A stretch of DNA of 64,000 nucleotides from Megalonaias nervosa (taxonomy: Eukaryota > Mollusca > Bivalvia > Unionida > Unionidae). Shown here one piece after another: positions 62,001 through 64,000 of this stretch. Under the pieces are notes generated by a model. The model searched no databases. It was not told the DNA's origin and saw only the letters and a program-made list of their open reading frames with translations. Where the stretch lies: assembly GCA_016617855.1 (NCBI GenBank), contig JAECUM010017545.1, positions 1-64,000 on the forward strand, written 5' to 3'. Position numbers and translations under genes: made by a program. Each line of letters starts with the position of its first letter. Positions within the stretch are counted from its first letter, which is position 1.

Positions 62001-62663
62001 GATCCAAGCAAAAGAGGCTATAACTTCATTCAATAATGAAGTAGAACAGTGACAATGAATTTCAGTCAGGCCTCATCAATATAAAGCTACCTATTACACT
62101 GACATCTATAAAAATTATAAGGTTACTTAATTTATCTGGTTAAAATCCAATAATAATGATGGGAGTTACTGTGCAGAGGCAAATACAGGATGGTTTTGAT
62201 AATAAGGGGCTATAACTCCCCTAAACAATGATGAAGTATACTAACAACTGAACTCAACCAAAGCCTTGTTTCTATCAAACTATATACCAAATCTGGTTGA
62301 AATGCAAGAATTATTTATGGAGTTATTGTGAAGAAATAAAAGCAGGATGGATAAATGGGCATAGAAATGGACAGAGGAAATGACAAACAGGCCCAATTTA
62401 GTATTCCACATTTATTACAAAAAGCAGAGGACAATATATAACAGACAAAACAGATCATTCACAGTAATGAAATAATTCCAATAATCATGTTAAAAAAACA
62501 TCACTACCTTCTGAAGTTTGCTGATTCTCTCCAGCTCCAATTGCTGACGGAGAAGTTTGGTTTCTGAATAAAAATTGTTGATCTTCACCTTGTCATGTTC
62601 ATAATGCATGGCCACAGCAGGATACATTCCATCACATTGAAATTCATATTGGTATTCATGCAC
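7142..62663 (-). CDS. large multi-exon gene for a protein with two SPRY regions and a Cys-rich zinc-finger-like core (partial, both ends off-window)
   Basis: Fourteen exons on the minus strand (listed separately) join into 2,268 nt, exactly 756 codons with no stop. All introns are GT-AG and phases agree at each junction. By residue in the joined product: 1-30 resembles the end of a SPRY fold; 31-115 is charged and helical with Lys/Glu/Gln runs; 116-418 is globular but unrecognised; 420-490 carries 12 cysteines; 491-610 is unrecognised; about 605-740 is a complete SPRY domain resembling human SPRYD3 in order and motifs. Introns run 1.6-8.7 kb and hold the mobile elements. SPRY domains are protein-interaction modules, often found in ubiquitin-ligase or scaffold proteins, so a role of that kind is plausible but unproven. 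No start codon, promoter or stop is visible. I do not recognise the whole protein family. Confidence 0.85.
7380..8480 (-). mobile_element. DIRS-like fragment A: gag end and start of reverse transcriptase
   Basis: The minus strand, read across frameshifts and stops, gives the beginning of a DIRS-type reverse transcriptase: RLFLVSKANRNLRPIVNLTQ, then FVISLDLADEYFHVSFHP, the motif with the first catalytic Asp. Glutamine-rich and serine-rich residues upstream (8,000-8,300) fit a gag region. A 20-bp inverted pair (AAAGTCAGGATCACA at about 7,450 and its complement near 7,500) lies at the 3' edge. No recombinase or terminal repeat was found. It sits in the intron between exons 13 and 14. Confidence 0.7.
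8490..10960. other. intron between exons 13 and 14, nothing further recognised
   Basis: An unremarkable AT-rich intron, including a short GATGGATGG-rich patch near 9,470-9,580. The open frame at 9,531-9,944 on the plus strand has no recognisable motif. Confidence 0.6.
10967..11087 (-). CDS. exon 13: SPRY middle strands
   Basis: Acceptor TTAAATTTCAG, donor AAACAG|GTCAGT, 121 nt, completes the phase-2 codon of exon 12 and ends in phase 0. It encodes CDVGDVMEVEIDVDKKKGWF followed by RKNGKQ. This is the GD..G..ID......FFxKNG block that typifies SPRY domains. It has no start methionine and is short, so it is found only by following splice phases. Confidence 0.93.
11088..14577. other. intron between exons 12 and 13
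   Basis: It contains the 69-bp duplication and a 25-bp duplication at about 13,860-13,915 (GACATGCAAATTTGA words). Otherwise nothing is recognised. Confidence 0.65.
12029..12167. repeat. 69-bp direct duplication
   Basis: The segment GAACAGGTCCAACATTCTAT through CTTCCATAATATAA is present twice in tandem with two or three differences, indicating a recent duplication. Confidence 0.95.
14578..14698 (-). CDS. exon 12: SPRY core
   Basis: Acceptor TTTTTCCACAG, donor GGAGG|GTAATC, 121 nt, phase 1 in and phase 2 out. It carries the signature SPRY segment, IGLVPQDYPPNRQPGWNPRA, followed by IGYHADDG. This is nearly identical in pattern to the GLVPQ-to-YHADDG segment of SPRYD3. The QPGW and HxDDG residues are conserved in the B30.2/SPRY fold. 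Confidence 0.95.
15480..17000. repeat. degenerate tandem array, period about 140-150 bp
   Basis: A core GGTCACAGTGACC-like palindrome recurs near 15,553, 15,692, 16,207, 16,517, 16,668, 16,810 and 16,952. Each is followed by 'CATTC..CA..AAATT..ATGATTCTA' type sequence. Similar units are common in bivalve genomes. Confidence 0.8.
17216..17288 (-). CDS. exon 11: SPRY strand region (start ambiguous by 13 nt)
   Basis: The donor TATCA|GTAAGT is clear, phase 1. The best-looking acceptor (GTTTTTCAG, exon start 17,301) gives the residues SYDTQ, which would match SPRYD3 well but is out of phase with exon 10. A second AG 13 nt further in (CACACAG, start 17,288) is exactly in phase and is used here, giving 73 nt. 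The residues VGQFIAPKPLTKENCK align with VGCYVASRPLTKDSN in SPRYD3. A missed micro-exon or an unusual donor in exon 10 could reconcile the two. Confidence 0.75.
17828..18036. repeat. 26-bp tandem array
   Basis: Eight units of the type CAGTTGGCTTATCAAATCAT plus CTTTTT. Confidence 0.9.
18420..18610 (-). pseudogene. second orphan coding-like segment
   Basis: An open frame of about 60 codons reads GQANLPSEEIKGEMLKSVPQ and later SECREVRVCHDTGILWYLPP, ending in TAA. It lies beside a (TAA)n microsatellite and 300 nt downstream of the other orphan segment on the same strand. No donor or start is convincing. It looks like the remains of a protein-coding or transposon sequence of unknown type. Confidence 0.3.
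18903..19074 (-). CDS. orphan coding-like segment with a splice-like start
   Basis: A good acceptor (GTCACTCAG) is followed by about 57 codons ending in TAA. The reading contains YYTFQDRLDQTLGNDW, then SWDVCNGFRTY and ENWCMPLVNQY, rich in Trp, Tyr and Cys in a way random intron DNA rarely is. Its phase does not match exon 10 before it, so it does not fit the main gene. It may be a nested gene or an old transposon ORF. The family is not recognised. Confidence 0.35.
19165..19222. repeat. (ATA)n microsatellite
   Basis: About 13 ATA units followed by (ATC)5. Confidence 0.95.
20012..20720 (+). mobile_element. degenerate LINE reverse transcriptase fragment (CR1/Jockey-like)
   Basis: The plus strand carries TTKSTGLDNI, then across a frame change ANVTPFQKTCSKDVNNYRPI, then HQNQSGLRENHSCETALLSI and further on a DLRK catalytic-region remnant near 20,680. 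This is the fingers/palm start of a non-LTR reverse transcriptase. Stops and frame changes show it is dead. It is the only retroelement coding remnant recognised on the plus strand, antisense to the host gene. Confidence 0.8.
20935..21135. repeat. short interspersed repeat family 2, copy 1
   Basis: It holds ACTGCAAACTGCACAGAGCC, then CATTATGCAGTGGCTGATCA. The same ordered blocks recur at 30,915-31,060 and 45,498-45,665. The ends are short inverted blocks (AGATCTG and CAGATCT types), so it may be a MITE or SINE. Confidence 0.6.
21311..21449 (-). CDS. exon 10: lead-in to the second SPRY domain
   Basis: Acceptor TTTCAATGCAG, donor CTT|GTAAGT, 139 nt, enters completing a glutamate codon and ends in phase 0. 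The end, GDHIRIKIEDRL, matches the position of the first SPRY strand in SPRYD3 (a DTLSY-like motif). The region just upstream of its acceptor consists of (ATT)n and (ATC)n microsatellites at 21,458-21,520, so the usual polypyrimidine tract is largely replaced by a simple repeat. Confidence 0.85.
21458..21520. repeat. (AAT)n and (GAT)n microsatellite at the exon 10 acceptor
   Basis: Read on the minus strand this is the intron immediately before exon 10. It places trinucleotide repeats where the branch point and polypyrimidine tract should be, with only about 10 bases between repeat and exon. Confidence 0.9.
21756..22126. repeat. 42-bp tandem array
   Basis: About eight units built on CTACTTGATTCATTAGCTCT. 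The period is a multiple of three, so the minus strand stays open across several units as a 14-residue repeat (ELMNQVEMMYGNGR). One shorter unit changes the spacing and frame. There is no splice or start support for real coding. Confidence 0.9.
22210..24365. other. part of the intron between exons 9 and 10, nothing recognised
   Basis: AT-rich. A short local duplication (AATTTTAAAAAGGCTGGAATTT) lies near 23,526-23,590. Confidence 0.6.
24368..25330 (+). repeat. dispersed repeat with pogo/Tigger-like end, copy 2
   Basis: It matches copy 1 along its length, for example GGTCAGG[T/C]GTGGATCCCATT, and the later block around 25,090 (CAATTGATCAATC). Confidence 0.7.
25914..26110 (+). repeat. left inverted terminal repeat of DIRS element B
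   Basis: Blocks such as AATATTAGCCTGC, a TGAATCCAACCCTA block, GGGCAATAAC and CCCCTTGGCAC occur here in this order. They recur reverse-complemented at 29,478-29,665. Confidence 0.85.
26170..26268. repeat. internal complementary region of DIRS element B
   Basis: The first half (GATTGGGTAAGTATTCTC onward) is the reverse complement of the outer edge of the left repeat at 25,914-25,953. The second half (CCCAAATCACATTATGTTAG) is the reverse complement of the outer edge of the right repeat. In DIRS elements this region is thought to template joining of the two ends during circle formation. Confidence 0.8.
29478..29665 (-). repeat. right inverted terminal repeat of DIRS element B
   Basis: This is the reverse complement of the left repeat, with roughly four bases in five matching by eye. 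Its outer edge (AACATAATGTGGTTGGGAAA) is complementary to part of the internal complementary region near 26,230. Confidence 0.85.
30178..30398 (-). CDS. exon 9
   Basis: The acceptor lies after a long T/C tract ending TTTCAG and the donor is AAGGA|GTAAGT. Length 221 nt, phase 0 in and phase 2 out, 73 residues plus two bases. It contains IRSRLRPFASVTTEVRETLG, a Lys/Asn-rich turn, and DPVYQPVLFMDPVMYNEIEF. It is the linker between the Cys-rich exon and the SPRY region. The family is not recognised. Confidence 0.9.
30915..31060. repeat. short interspersed repeat family 2, copy 2
   Basis: It shares the CAACTGCAAACAACATAACA start and the AACAAACAACAATGACC middle with the copy near 21.0 kb. Strongly diverged. 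Confidence 0.5.
31475..31910 (-). mobile_element. hAT-like transposase C-terminal remnant
   Basis: Two overlapping frames carry FWQAVSHLQFSTG and then VLALPHSNAGTERTFSNLRK followed by PDSVTIHHLLSVK. The LPHSNA-x-ER-x-FS block is typical of the hAT dimerisation domain and of domesticated relatives (KIAA1586/ZMYM-like). A frameshift separates the pieces and the N-terminal part is missing. It lies in the intron between exons 8 and 9. Confidence 0.75.
32646..32860 (-). CDS. exon 8: Cys/His-rich, putative zinc-binding module
   Basis: Acceptor TTATTGCAG, donor ATGG|GTAATC, 215 nt, phase 1 in and phase 0 out. About 72 residues hold 12 cysteines and several histidines. Pairs are spaced C-x2-C (CTLC, CRDC, CKFC) plus a CC pair, and there is an HHFRECGCG segment between the two halves. 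Spacing of this kind normally coordinates two or more zinc ions, as in RING-like, ZZ-like or other treble-clef fingers. I cannot match it to a named class. It follows the 7.6-kb intron that carries two DIRS-like elements. Confidence 0.9.
33148..33242. repeat. (ATA)n followed by (ATT)n palindromic microsatellite
   Basis: About 12 AAT units, a short AT-rich spacer, then about 20 ATT units. The two halves are complementary and can form a hairpin. Confidence 0.95.
34130..34450. repeat. dispersed 120-bp repeat units, locus 1
   Basis: Units contain TTTTAGTGAAAACCCATGT, 'CCAATCAGGA' and 'CAAGATGGCCACC'. They match the array at 50,240-50,740. Confidence 0.7.
35545..35800 (+). repeat. left inverted terminal repeat of DIRS element C
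   Basis: It contains GGCCTCCCAGGC, a GGTGGCAGTTAAAGTGATCT block, CATGAATACTTCAGTTACTAC and GCATGCTCTCTA. Each block returns reverse-complemented at 37,950-38,150. Confidence 0.85.
35815..35910. repeat. internal complementary region of DIRS element C
   Basis: ATCAGGTAAGCATTAATGAA is the complement of the outer left edge near 35,550-35,590. The following CATTACCTGATTACAATACC and TTGGGAGAATAGG match the complement of the outer right edge near 38,130-38,170. Confidence 0.75.
37925..38180 (-). repeat. right inverted terminal repeat of DIRS element C
   Basis: Read as the complement, it matches the left repeat block by block, including the GCATGCTCTCTA, CATGAATACTTAAGTTACTAC and CCTCCCAGGCTAAAA segments. 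Confidence 0.85.
38185..40410. other. part of the intron between exons 7 and 8, nothing recognised
   Basis: AT-rich with a small duplicated phrase (ACTCATACATGA) near 39,000-39,045. No coding or mobile element motif is seen. Confidence 0.6.
40413..40619 (-). CDS. exon 7
   Basis: Acceptor ATTTCAAAG, donor TTAG|GTAAAC, 207 nt, phase 1 in and phase 1 out. It encodes an acidic region (PEIDESLDFTEISKETVS) followed by a very hydrophobic stretch (WGVFCIFIDLIDDILHKQ, then VIPIIIKNVPFGL). The hydrophobic stretch could be a buried helix and strand. It is interrupted by Asp pairs, so a transmembrane helix is unlikely. Confidence 0.88.
41172..43240 (-). mobile_element. DIRS-like element D, truncated
   Basis: Starting from the 5' side on the minus strand, 42,908-43,189 gives an RNase H-region segment (SASGSFHSPISEWIFALSGV), 42,151-42,384 gives a recombinase stretch (EGDIGHDKDLSDLLSAFELN), and 41,822-42,028 gives the first catalytic-Arg region (ACRVSKSHTLSIDLNYLQLR). 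At 41,172-41,275 is a region resembling the internal complementary regions of B and C. No matching right terminal repeat was found, so the 5' half seems lost. It lies between exons 6 and 7. Confidence 0.8.
44536..44746 (-). CDS. exon 6, whose 3' splice site seeded a tandem array
   Basis: The acceptor is TCCGTCACAG and the exon ends TCAG|GTATTT, phase 1, 211 nt, 70 residues. It reads RDFVNDGKDVKDFVIINQSY, then a region with KYGRIILLSPEGIVYQNG, which looks like a small beta-rich module. Its first 15 or so bases and the acceptor are repeated four more times in the intron immediately upstream (see the array at 44,731-45,028). The family is not recognised. Confidence 0.88.
44731..45028 (-). repeat. 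60-bp tandem array built from the exon 6 splice acceptor
   Basis: Five units of 59-61 bp. The first contains the true acceptor and first bases of exon 6. The next four, upstream in the intron, each keep a ...ACAG acceptor followed by an exon-start-like AGGGAC/AGAGAC segment and the AT-rich intron part. The frame after the copied acceptors meets TAA quickly. Confidence 0.9.
45228..45412. repeat. 26-bp tandem array
   Basis: About seven units of the type TGGTACCTCATGACTATACACAAAAA. Confidence 0.9.
45498..45665. repeat. short interspersed repeat family 2, copy 3
   Basis: It shares CAAACTGCAAACAGCAAAGA, GGGTCTATGCTGCTTG and TGCATTATGCAGTGGCAGAT with the 21.0-kb copy. Confidence 0.6.
46391..46525 (-). 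CDS. exon 5
   Basis: Acceptor CTCTTGTTTCAG, donor ATG|GTAACT, 135 nt, phase 0 at both ends, 45 residues. It is rich in alternating hydrophobic and polar residues (LEAVFGVIKIP, ELYIYTVLEKVS), suggesting beta strands. The family is not recognised. Confidence 0.85.
47170..47540 (-). repeat. dispersed repeat, copy 3 (inverted, partial)
   Basis: The reverse complement of the first 350 bp or so of copies 1 and 2, including AATGGGATCCACACCTGCCT and the TTATTAAAAGTTG block. Confidence 0.65.
47783..47990 (-). CDS. unplaced coding-like segment, possible alternative terminal exon
   Basis: After TTTTTTTCATTTAAG an open frame runs for about 68 codons to a TGA. Its residues look protein-like (for example VVADIAFLMEMEEKIMKLSP), and its base composition is less AT-rich than the flanks. 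It could follow exon 4 in phase 0 and would then truncate the protein. No good donor is seen at its end and no AATAAA signal was found just downstream on that strand. Exons 4 and 5 join correctly without it. It may instead be a decayed insertion. Confidence 0.3.
49258..49548. repeat. 24-bp tandem array
   Basis: About twelve units of TTCAATGGATCCAGTCTATT plus TGAG, each with a GGATCC site. Confidence 0.92.
49682..50078. repeat. 66-bp tandem array
   Basis: Six units with AAATTCCAACTCTACCAAT, 'CATAGTAACATGGGTATGTG' and 'AAGATCACTACATTA'. Confidence 0.9.
50240..50740. repeat. dispersed 120-bp repeat units, locus 2
   Basis: About four units with AGTGAAAACCCCATGTTGAT, 'GACCATCCATTC' and 'CAAGATGGCTGC', homologous to 34.1-34.5 kb. 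Confidence 0.75.
50945..51169 (-). CDS. exon 4
   Basis: A strong polypyrimidine acceptor (TTCTGTTTCAG) and the donor ATG|GTATGT bound 225 nt in phase 0 at both ends, giving 75 residues. The segment is mostly helical in look, with LIQQLLLNQKCHEAHQGYC and KKCWKLLKHLENM. It contains four cysteines but no recognised metal-site spacing. It joins exon 5 directly in frame. Confidence 0.85.
51700..51955. repeat. degenerate tandem units of about 90 bp
   Basis: Three units with TGTTACAGTGTGACA-type sequence, 'CACTTATATAACACTA' and 'GTAAACTGAGATAAA'. A related piece lies at 53,930-53,990. Confidence 0.65.
51960..51998. repeat. (AT)n microsatellite
   Basis: About 18 AT units. Shorter (AT) runs lie at 1-16, 52,299-52,310 and 53,876-53,902. 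Confidence 0.95.
52104..52293. repeat. long inverted repeat, hairpin 1
   Basis: The left arm (52,104-52,164) starts TAACTGACAACG and ends TTCTGACTCTTA. The right arm (52,237-52,293) is its near reverse complement. The spacer is about 72 bp. Confidence 0.85.
52311..52469. repeat. long inverted repeat, hairpin 2
   Basis: Arms of about 73 bp (52,311-52,383 and 52,396-52,469) with a 12-bp loop. The inner 27 bp next to the loop are perfectly complementary. Confidence 0.9.
52915..53130. repeat. CT-rich microsatellite with an embedded unit
   Basis: (CT)n runs alternate with copies of 'GGTCAGTTTGACTTTAAAT' (three to four times). Confidence 0.9.
53788..53824. repeat. perfect 16-bp inverted repeat with 5-bp loop
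   Basis: CAATTTGATATACCAA, loop CAGTA, then its exact reverse complement. Confidence 0.95.
55106..55790. repeat. tandem array of about 43-45 bp units
   Basis: About fifteen diverged units of the type 'AGTAACAAGTACTAGTGTGG' plus 'AATAGGGGAATCCCATCAGACAG' cover this span. Two minus-strand frames stay open across several units because many unit lengths are near a multiple of three. No splice signals bound them. Confidence 0.9.
55873..56005 (-). CDS. exon 3
   Basis: Acceptor AACCAG, donor AAG|GTATGT, 133 nt. It enters needing one base to complete a lysine codon and ends in phase 0. The 44 residues include NFQEQQNLSSLYAMRDNFHH and RLKFMTLDLQSGK. No family is recognised. The intron before it is 4.5 kb. 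The exon sits just 3' of the tandem array at 55.1-55.8 kb, in plus coordinates. Confidence 0.85.
57062..57286 (-). mobile_element. tRNA-derived SINE, copy 2
   Basis: Same order of blocks as copy 1: GGGGCCCAGGGTGGCTGAGT head, degenerate box B, body, and a tail seen on the plus strand as (TTG)5. It is more diverged in the promoter boxes. Confidence 0.8.
57290..60050. other. part of the intron between exons 2 and 3, nothing recognised
   Basis: AT-rich intron. Open frames such as 57,367-57,672 and 58,230-58,487 have no motif and no splice support. Confidence 0.6.
60055..60445. repeat. degenerate tandem array with TTTTCCCAGTGGGATCCT core
   Basis: The core recurs at irregular 30-60 bp spacing with T-runs and variants CAGTGAGATCC and CAGCAGGATCC. 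Confidence 0.75.
60526..60713 (-). CDS. exon 2: charged helical segment
   Basis: Acceptor TTTCATAG, donor AA|GTGAGT, 188 nt, enters in phase 0 and leaves in phase 2. It begins with a lysine/glutamate run (VKEEKEKKD), then a short hydrophobic strand with FVVVSMSAGSS, then a Gln/Lys/Leu helix (LLKQQIKLQDDLEVLKIIEDKI) that may form a coiled coil with the end of exon 1. No catalytic motif is seen. Confidence 0.85.
61209..61497 (-). mobile_element. tRNA-derived SINE, copy 3
   Basis: Same family and orientation, with a (TTG)n/(AAC)n tail at 61,212-61,223 and a local duplication of TTTCTCATATACCCACAC inside the body. The box A region reads GTGGCCAAGTGGTCTAAAT. Confidence 0.8.
61550..62370. repeat. 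degenerate tandem array, period about 150 bp
   Basis: Units share CTATAACT..., '...CTCATCAATATCAA', 'CTACCTA', '...AAATCCAATAA' and 'GTTATTGTGCAGAAAT' in that order. Confidence 0.75.
62508..62663 (-). CDS. exon 1 of the window: end of a SPRY-like domain plus helical start
   Basis: It opens after a pyrimidine-rich tract ending CCAG and closes at AAG|GTAGTG. It is 156 nt, phase 0 at both ends, 52 residues. The stretch DGMYPAVAMHYEHDKVKIN aligns residue by residue with LGLYPCVGFHSKGEAVRLN in the last exon of the same gene. That second stretch is the closing strand motif of a SPRY fold, so this exon probably ends an earlier SPRY domain whose other exons lie beyond 64,000. Residues 31-52 (SETKLLRQQLELERISKLQK) look like an amphipathic helix. 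Confidence 0.85.
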
Positions 62664-62699
62664 CTGGAAAAGATAGTAGATATGAACATATATATTTCT

Positions 62700-63316
62700 G
62701 GAAATGACTAAAATCCAAGGCCTTGGCTCATTATTTTAGGTGTATTAGATGTCAACAGGACTTTTCTGTAAGTAAAATCCAAGGCCTTAGATCATTATTT
62801 TAGGGGTAGTATATGTCAACAGGACTTTCTGTAAGTAAAATCCAAAGCCTTAGATCATTATTTTAGGGGTGTCAGATGTCAACAGGACTTTTCTGCAAGT
62901 AATATCCAAGGCCTTGGCTCATTATTTTAGGTGTATTAGATCTCAAGAGGACTTTTCTGTGAGTAAGTAGAATCCAAGGCCTTGCCTCATTATATTAGGT
63001 GTATTAGATGTCAACAGGACTTTTCTGTGAGTAACTAAAACCCAATGCCTTGGCTAATTATTTTAGGTGTATTAGATGTCAACAGGACTTTTCTGTAAGT
63101 GAAATCCAAGGCCTTAGATCATTATTTTATAGGTATTAGATGTCAACAGGTTTTTTCTGTAAGTAACTAACATGCATGGCCTTGGCGCATTATTTTAGGT
63201 GTATTAGATGTCAACAGGACTTTTCTGTGAGTAAGTAAAATCCAAGGCCTTAGATGATTATTTTAGGTGTATTAGATGTCAACAGGTTTTTTCTGTGAGT
63301 AACTAAAATGCAAGGT
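62700..63316. repeat. tandem array of about 61-66 bp units
   Basis: Ten units of AATCCAAGGCCTTGGCTCAT, 'TATTTTAGGTGTATTAGATG' and 'TCAACAGGACTTTTCTGT'. It lies 37 bp upstream of the exon 1 acceptor on the minus strand. Confidence 0.92.
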
Positions 63317-64000
63317 TACTGACATGTTCTTTCTCAAAAGCAAAGATAAATTCCTTCCTAAGTCATCGGAAAACACCAACAATGTATGGTTAGACAAAAA
63401 CCCCATTCACATCAGACATTATATATTAACTCCATAAATGATACTCAATGCACTACTGTGAAAGCGGTACAATACTGACAATACTGGTGCTGTGCTGAGT
63501 TTTACAACAGATAAAAAATAAATCGAAAACTTTTAGCTATGTACATCATGATCATTTTTTTTTCAAATAAGGAATATGGTTAATCATAATGAGAATTCAC
63601 ATCACTTTGGCACAACAATGGTGGTCCATGACAATTTTCTTTAATCTTGTTTATGGTCTGAATCAAAAGAAGCAACCAATAGATTAAGGAAACCAATACA
63701 ACTGCCAGATACAACTCTTTTGAGATTTTTTGTTATTATCTGATCTTATAACAATCTGTGATCCACTCGCAGATCTTCCTCAATTATAATTATTACTGTG
63801 GATTTAATAAAAGTCAGTAGAGTTTATATCTGGTTTTATGATACAGTCATTCATAGCAGTGTTCAAATACTTATTCTGCCTAAAACCCATGGCCAATGGG
63901 CAAGTTCAGCAGATGGTCACTCATGATAGGTCATTTATATACCAGTAATATAACTGAGACATGCAACGAGATTGGTCATAAATGACAGATGGTTGCTCAT
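63317..64000. other. intron upstream of exon 1, nothing recognised
   Basis: AT-rich. The previous exon of the SPRY gene, which should carry the body of the first SPRY domain, is not here. Confidence 0.6.

Overview
The window is AT-rich animal DNA with long introns. There is no operon-like packing, no Shine-Dalgarno spacing, and no prokaryotic or viral gene cluster. The mix of repeats (DIRS-type tyrosine-recombinase retroelements, a tRNA-derived SINE, LINE fragments, many short-period tandem arrays and long 140-150 bp arrays) suggests a lophotrochozoan invertebrate, most likely a bivalve mollusc. That taxonomic call is an inference from repeat style. No marker gene confirms it.

One protein-coding gene explains almost all the real coding sequence. 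It lies on the minus strand and runs through the window from 62,663 down to 7,142, and both ends lie outside what is shown. Fourteen exons join in one uninterrupted frame of 2,268 nt (756 codons). Every donor is a GT and every acceptor an AG, and the phases are compatible at each junction. The product starts inside the C-terminal end of a SPRY-like fold, then has a charged helical stretch, about 250 residues of unrecognised globular sequence, a Cys/His-rich putative zinc-binding exon, another unrecognised linker, and a second, complete SPRY domain of the SPRYD3 type split over five exons. I do not recognise the full architecture and give no gene symbol.

The introns (1.6-8.7 kb) are loaded with mobile elements. 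Four separate DIRS-like fragments, all on the minus strand (about 7.4-8.5, 25.9-29.7, 35.5-38.2 and 41.2-43.2 kb), keep parts of the reverse transcriptase/RNase H or tyrosine recombinase. Two keep inverted terminal repeats plus an internal complementary region, which is the structural hallmark of DIRS elements. Other elements are two degenerate LINE reverse transcriptases (3.5-4.6 kb minus, 20.0-20.7 kb plus), a hAT-like transposase C-terminus (31.5-31.9 kb minus), three copies of a tRNA-derived SINE (1.9, 57.1 and 61.2 kb), and three copies of a repeat with pogo/Tigger-like ends (4.7, 24.4 and 47.2 kb).

Tandem arrays are unusually plentiful. The most interesting is a 60-bp array at 44.73-45.03 kb, in which the 3' splice site and first bases of a coding exon have been copied four more times into the upstream intron. 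Two long hairpin-forming inverted repeats sit side by side at 52.1-52.5 kb. Two coding-looking segments at 18.4-19.1 kb and one at 47.8-48.0 kb do not fit the main gene model and are reported as unresolved.
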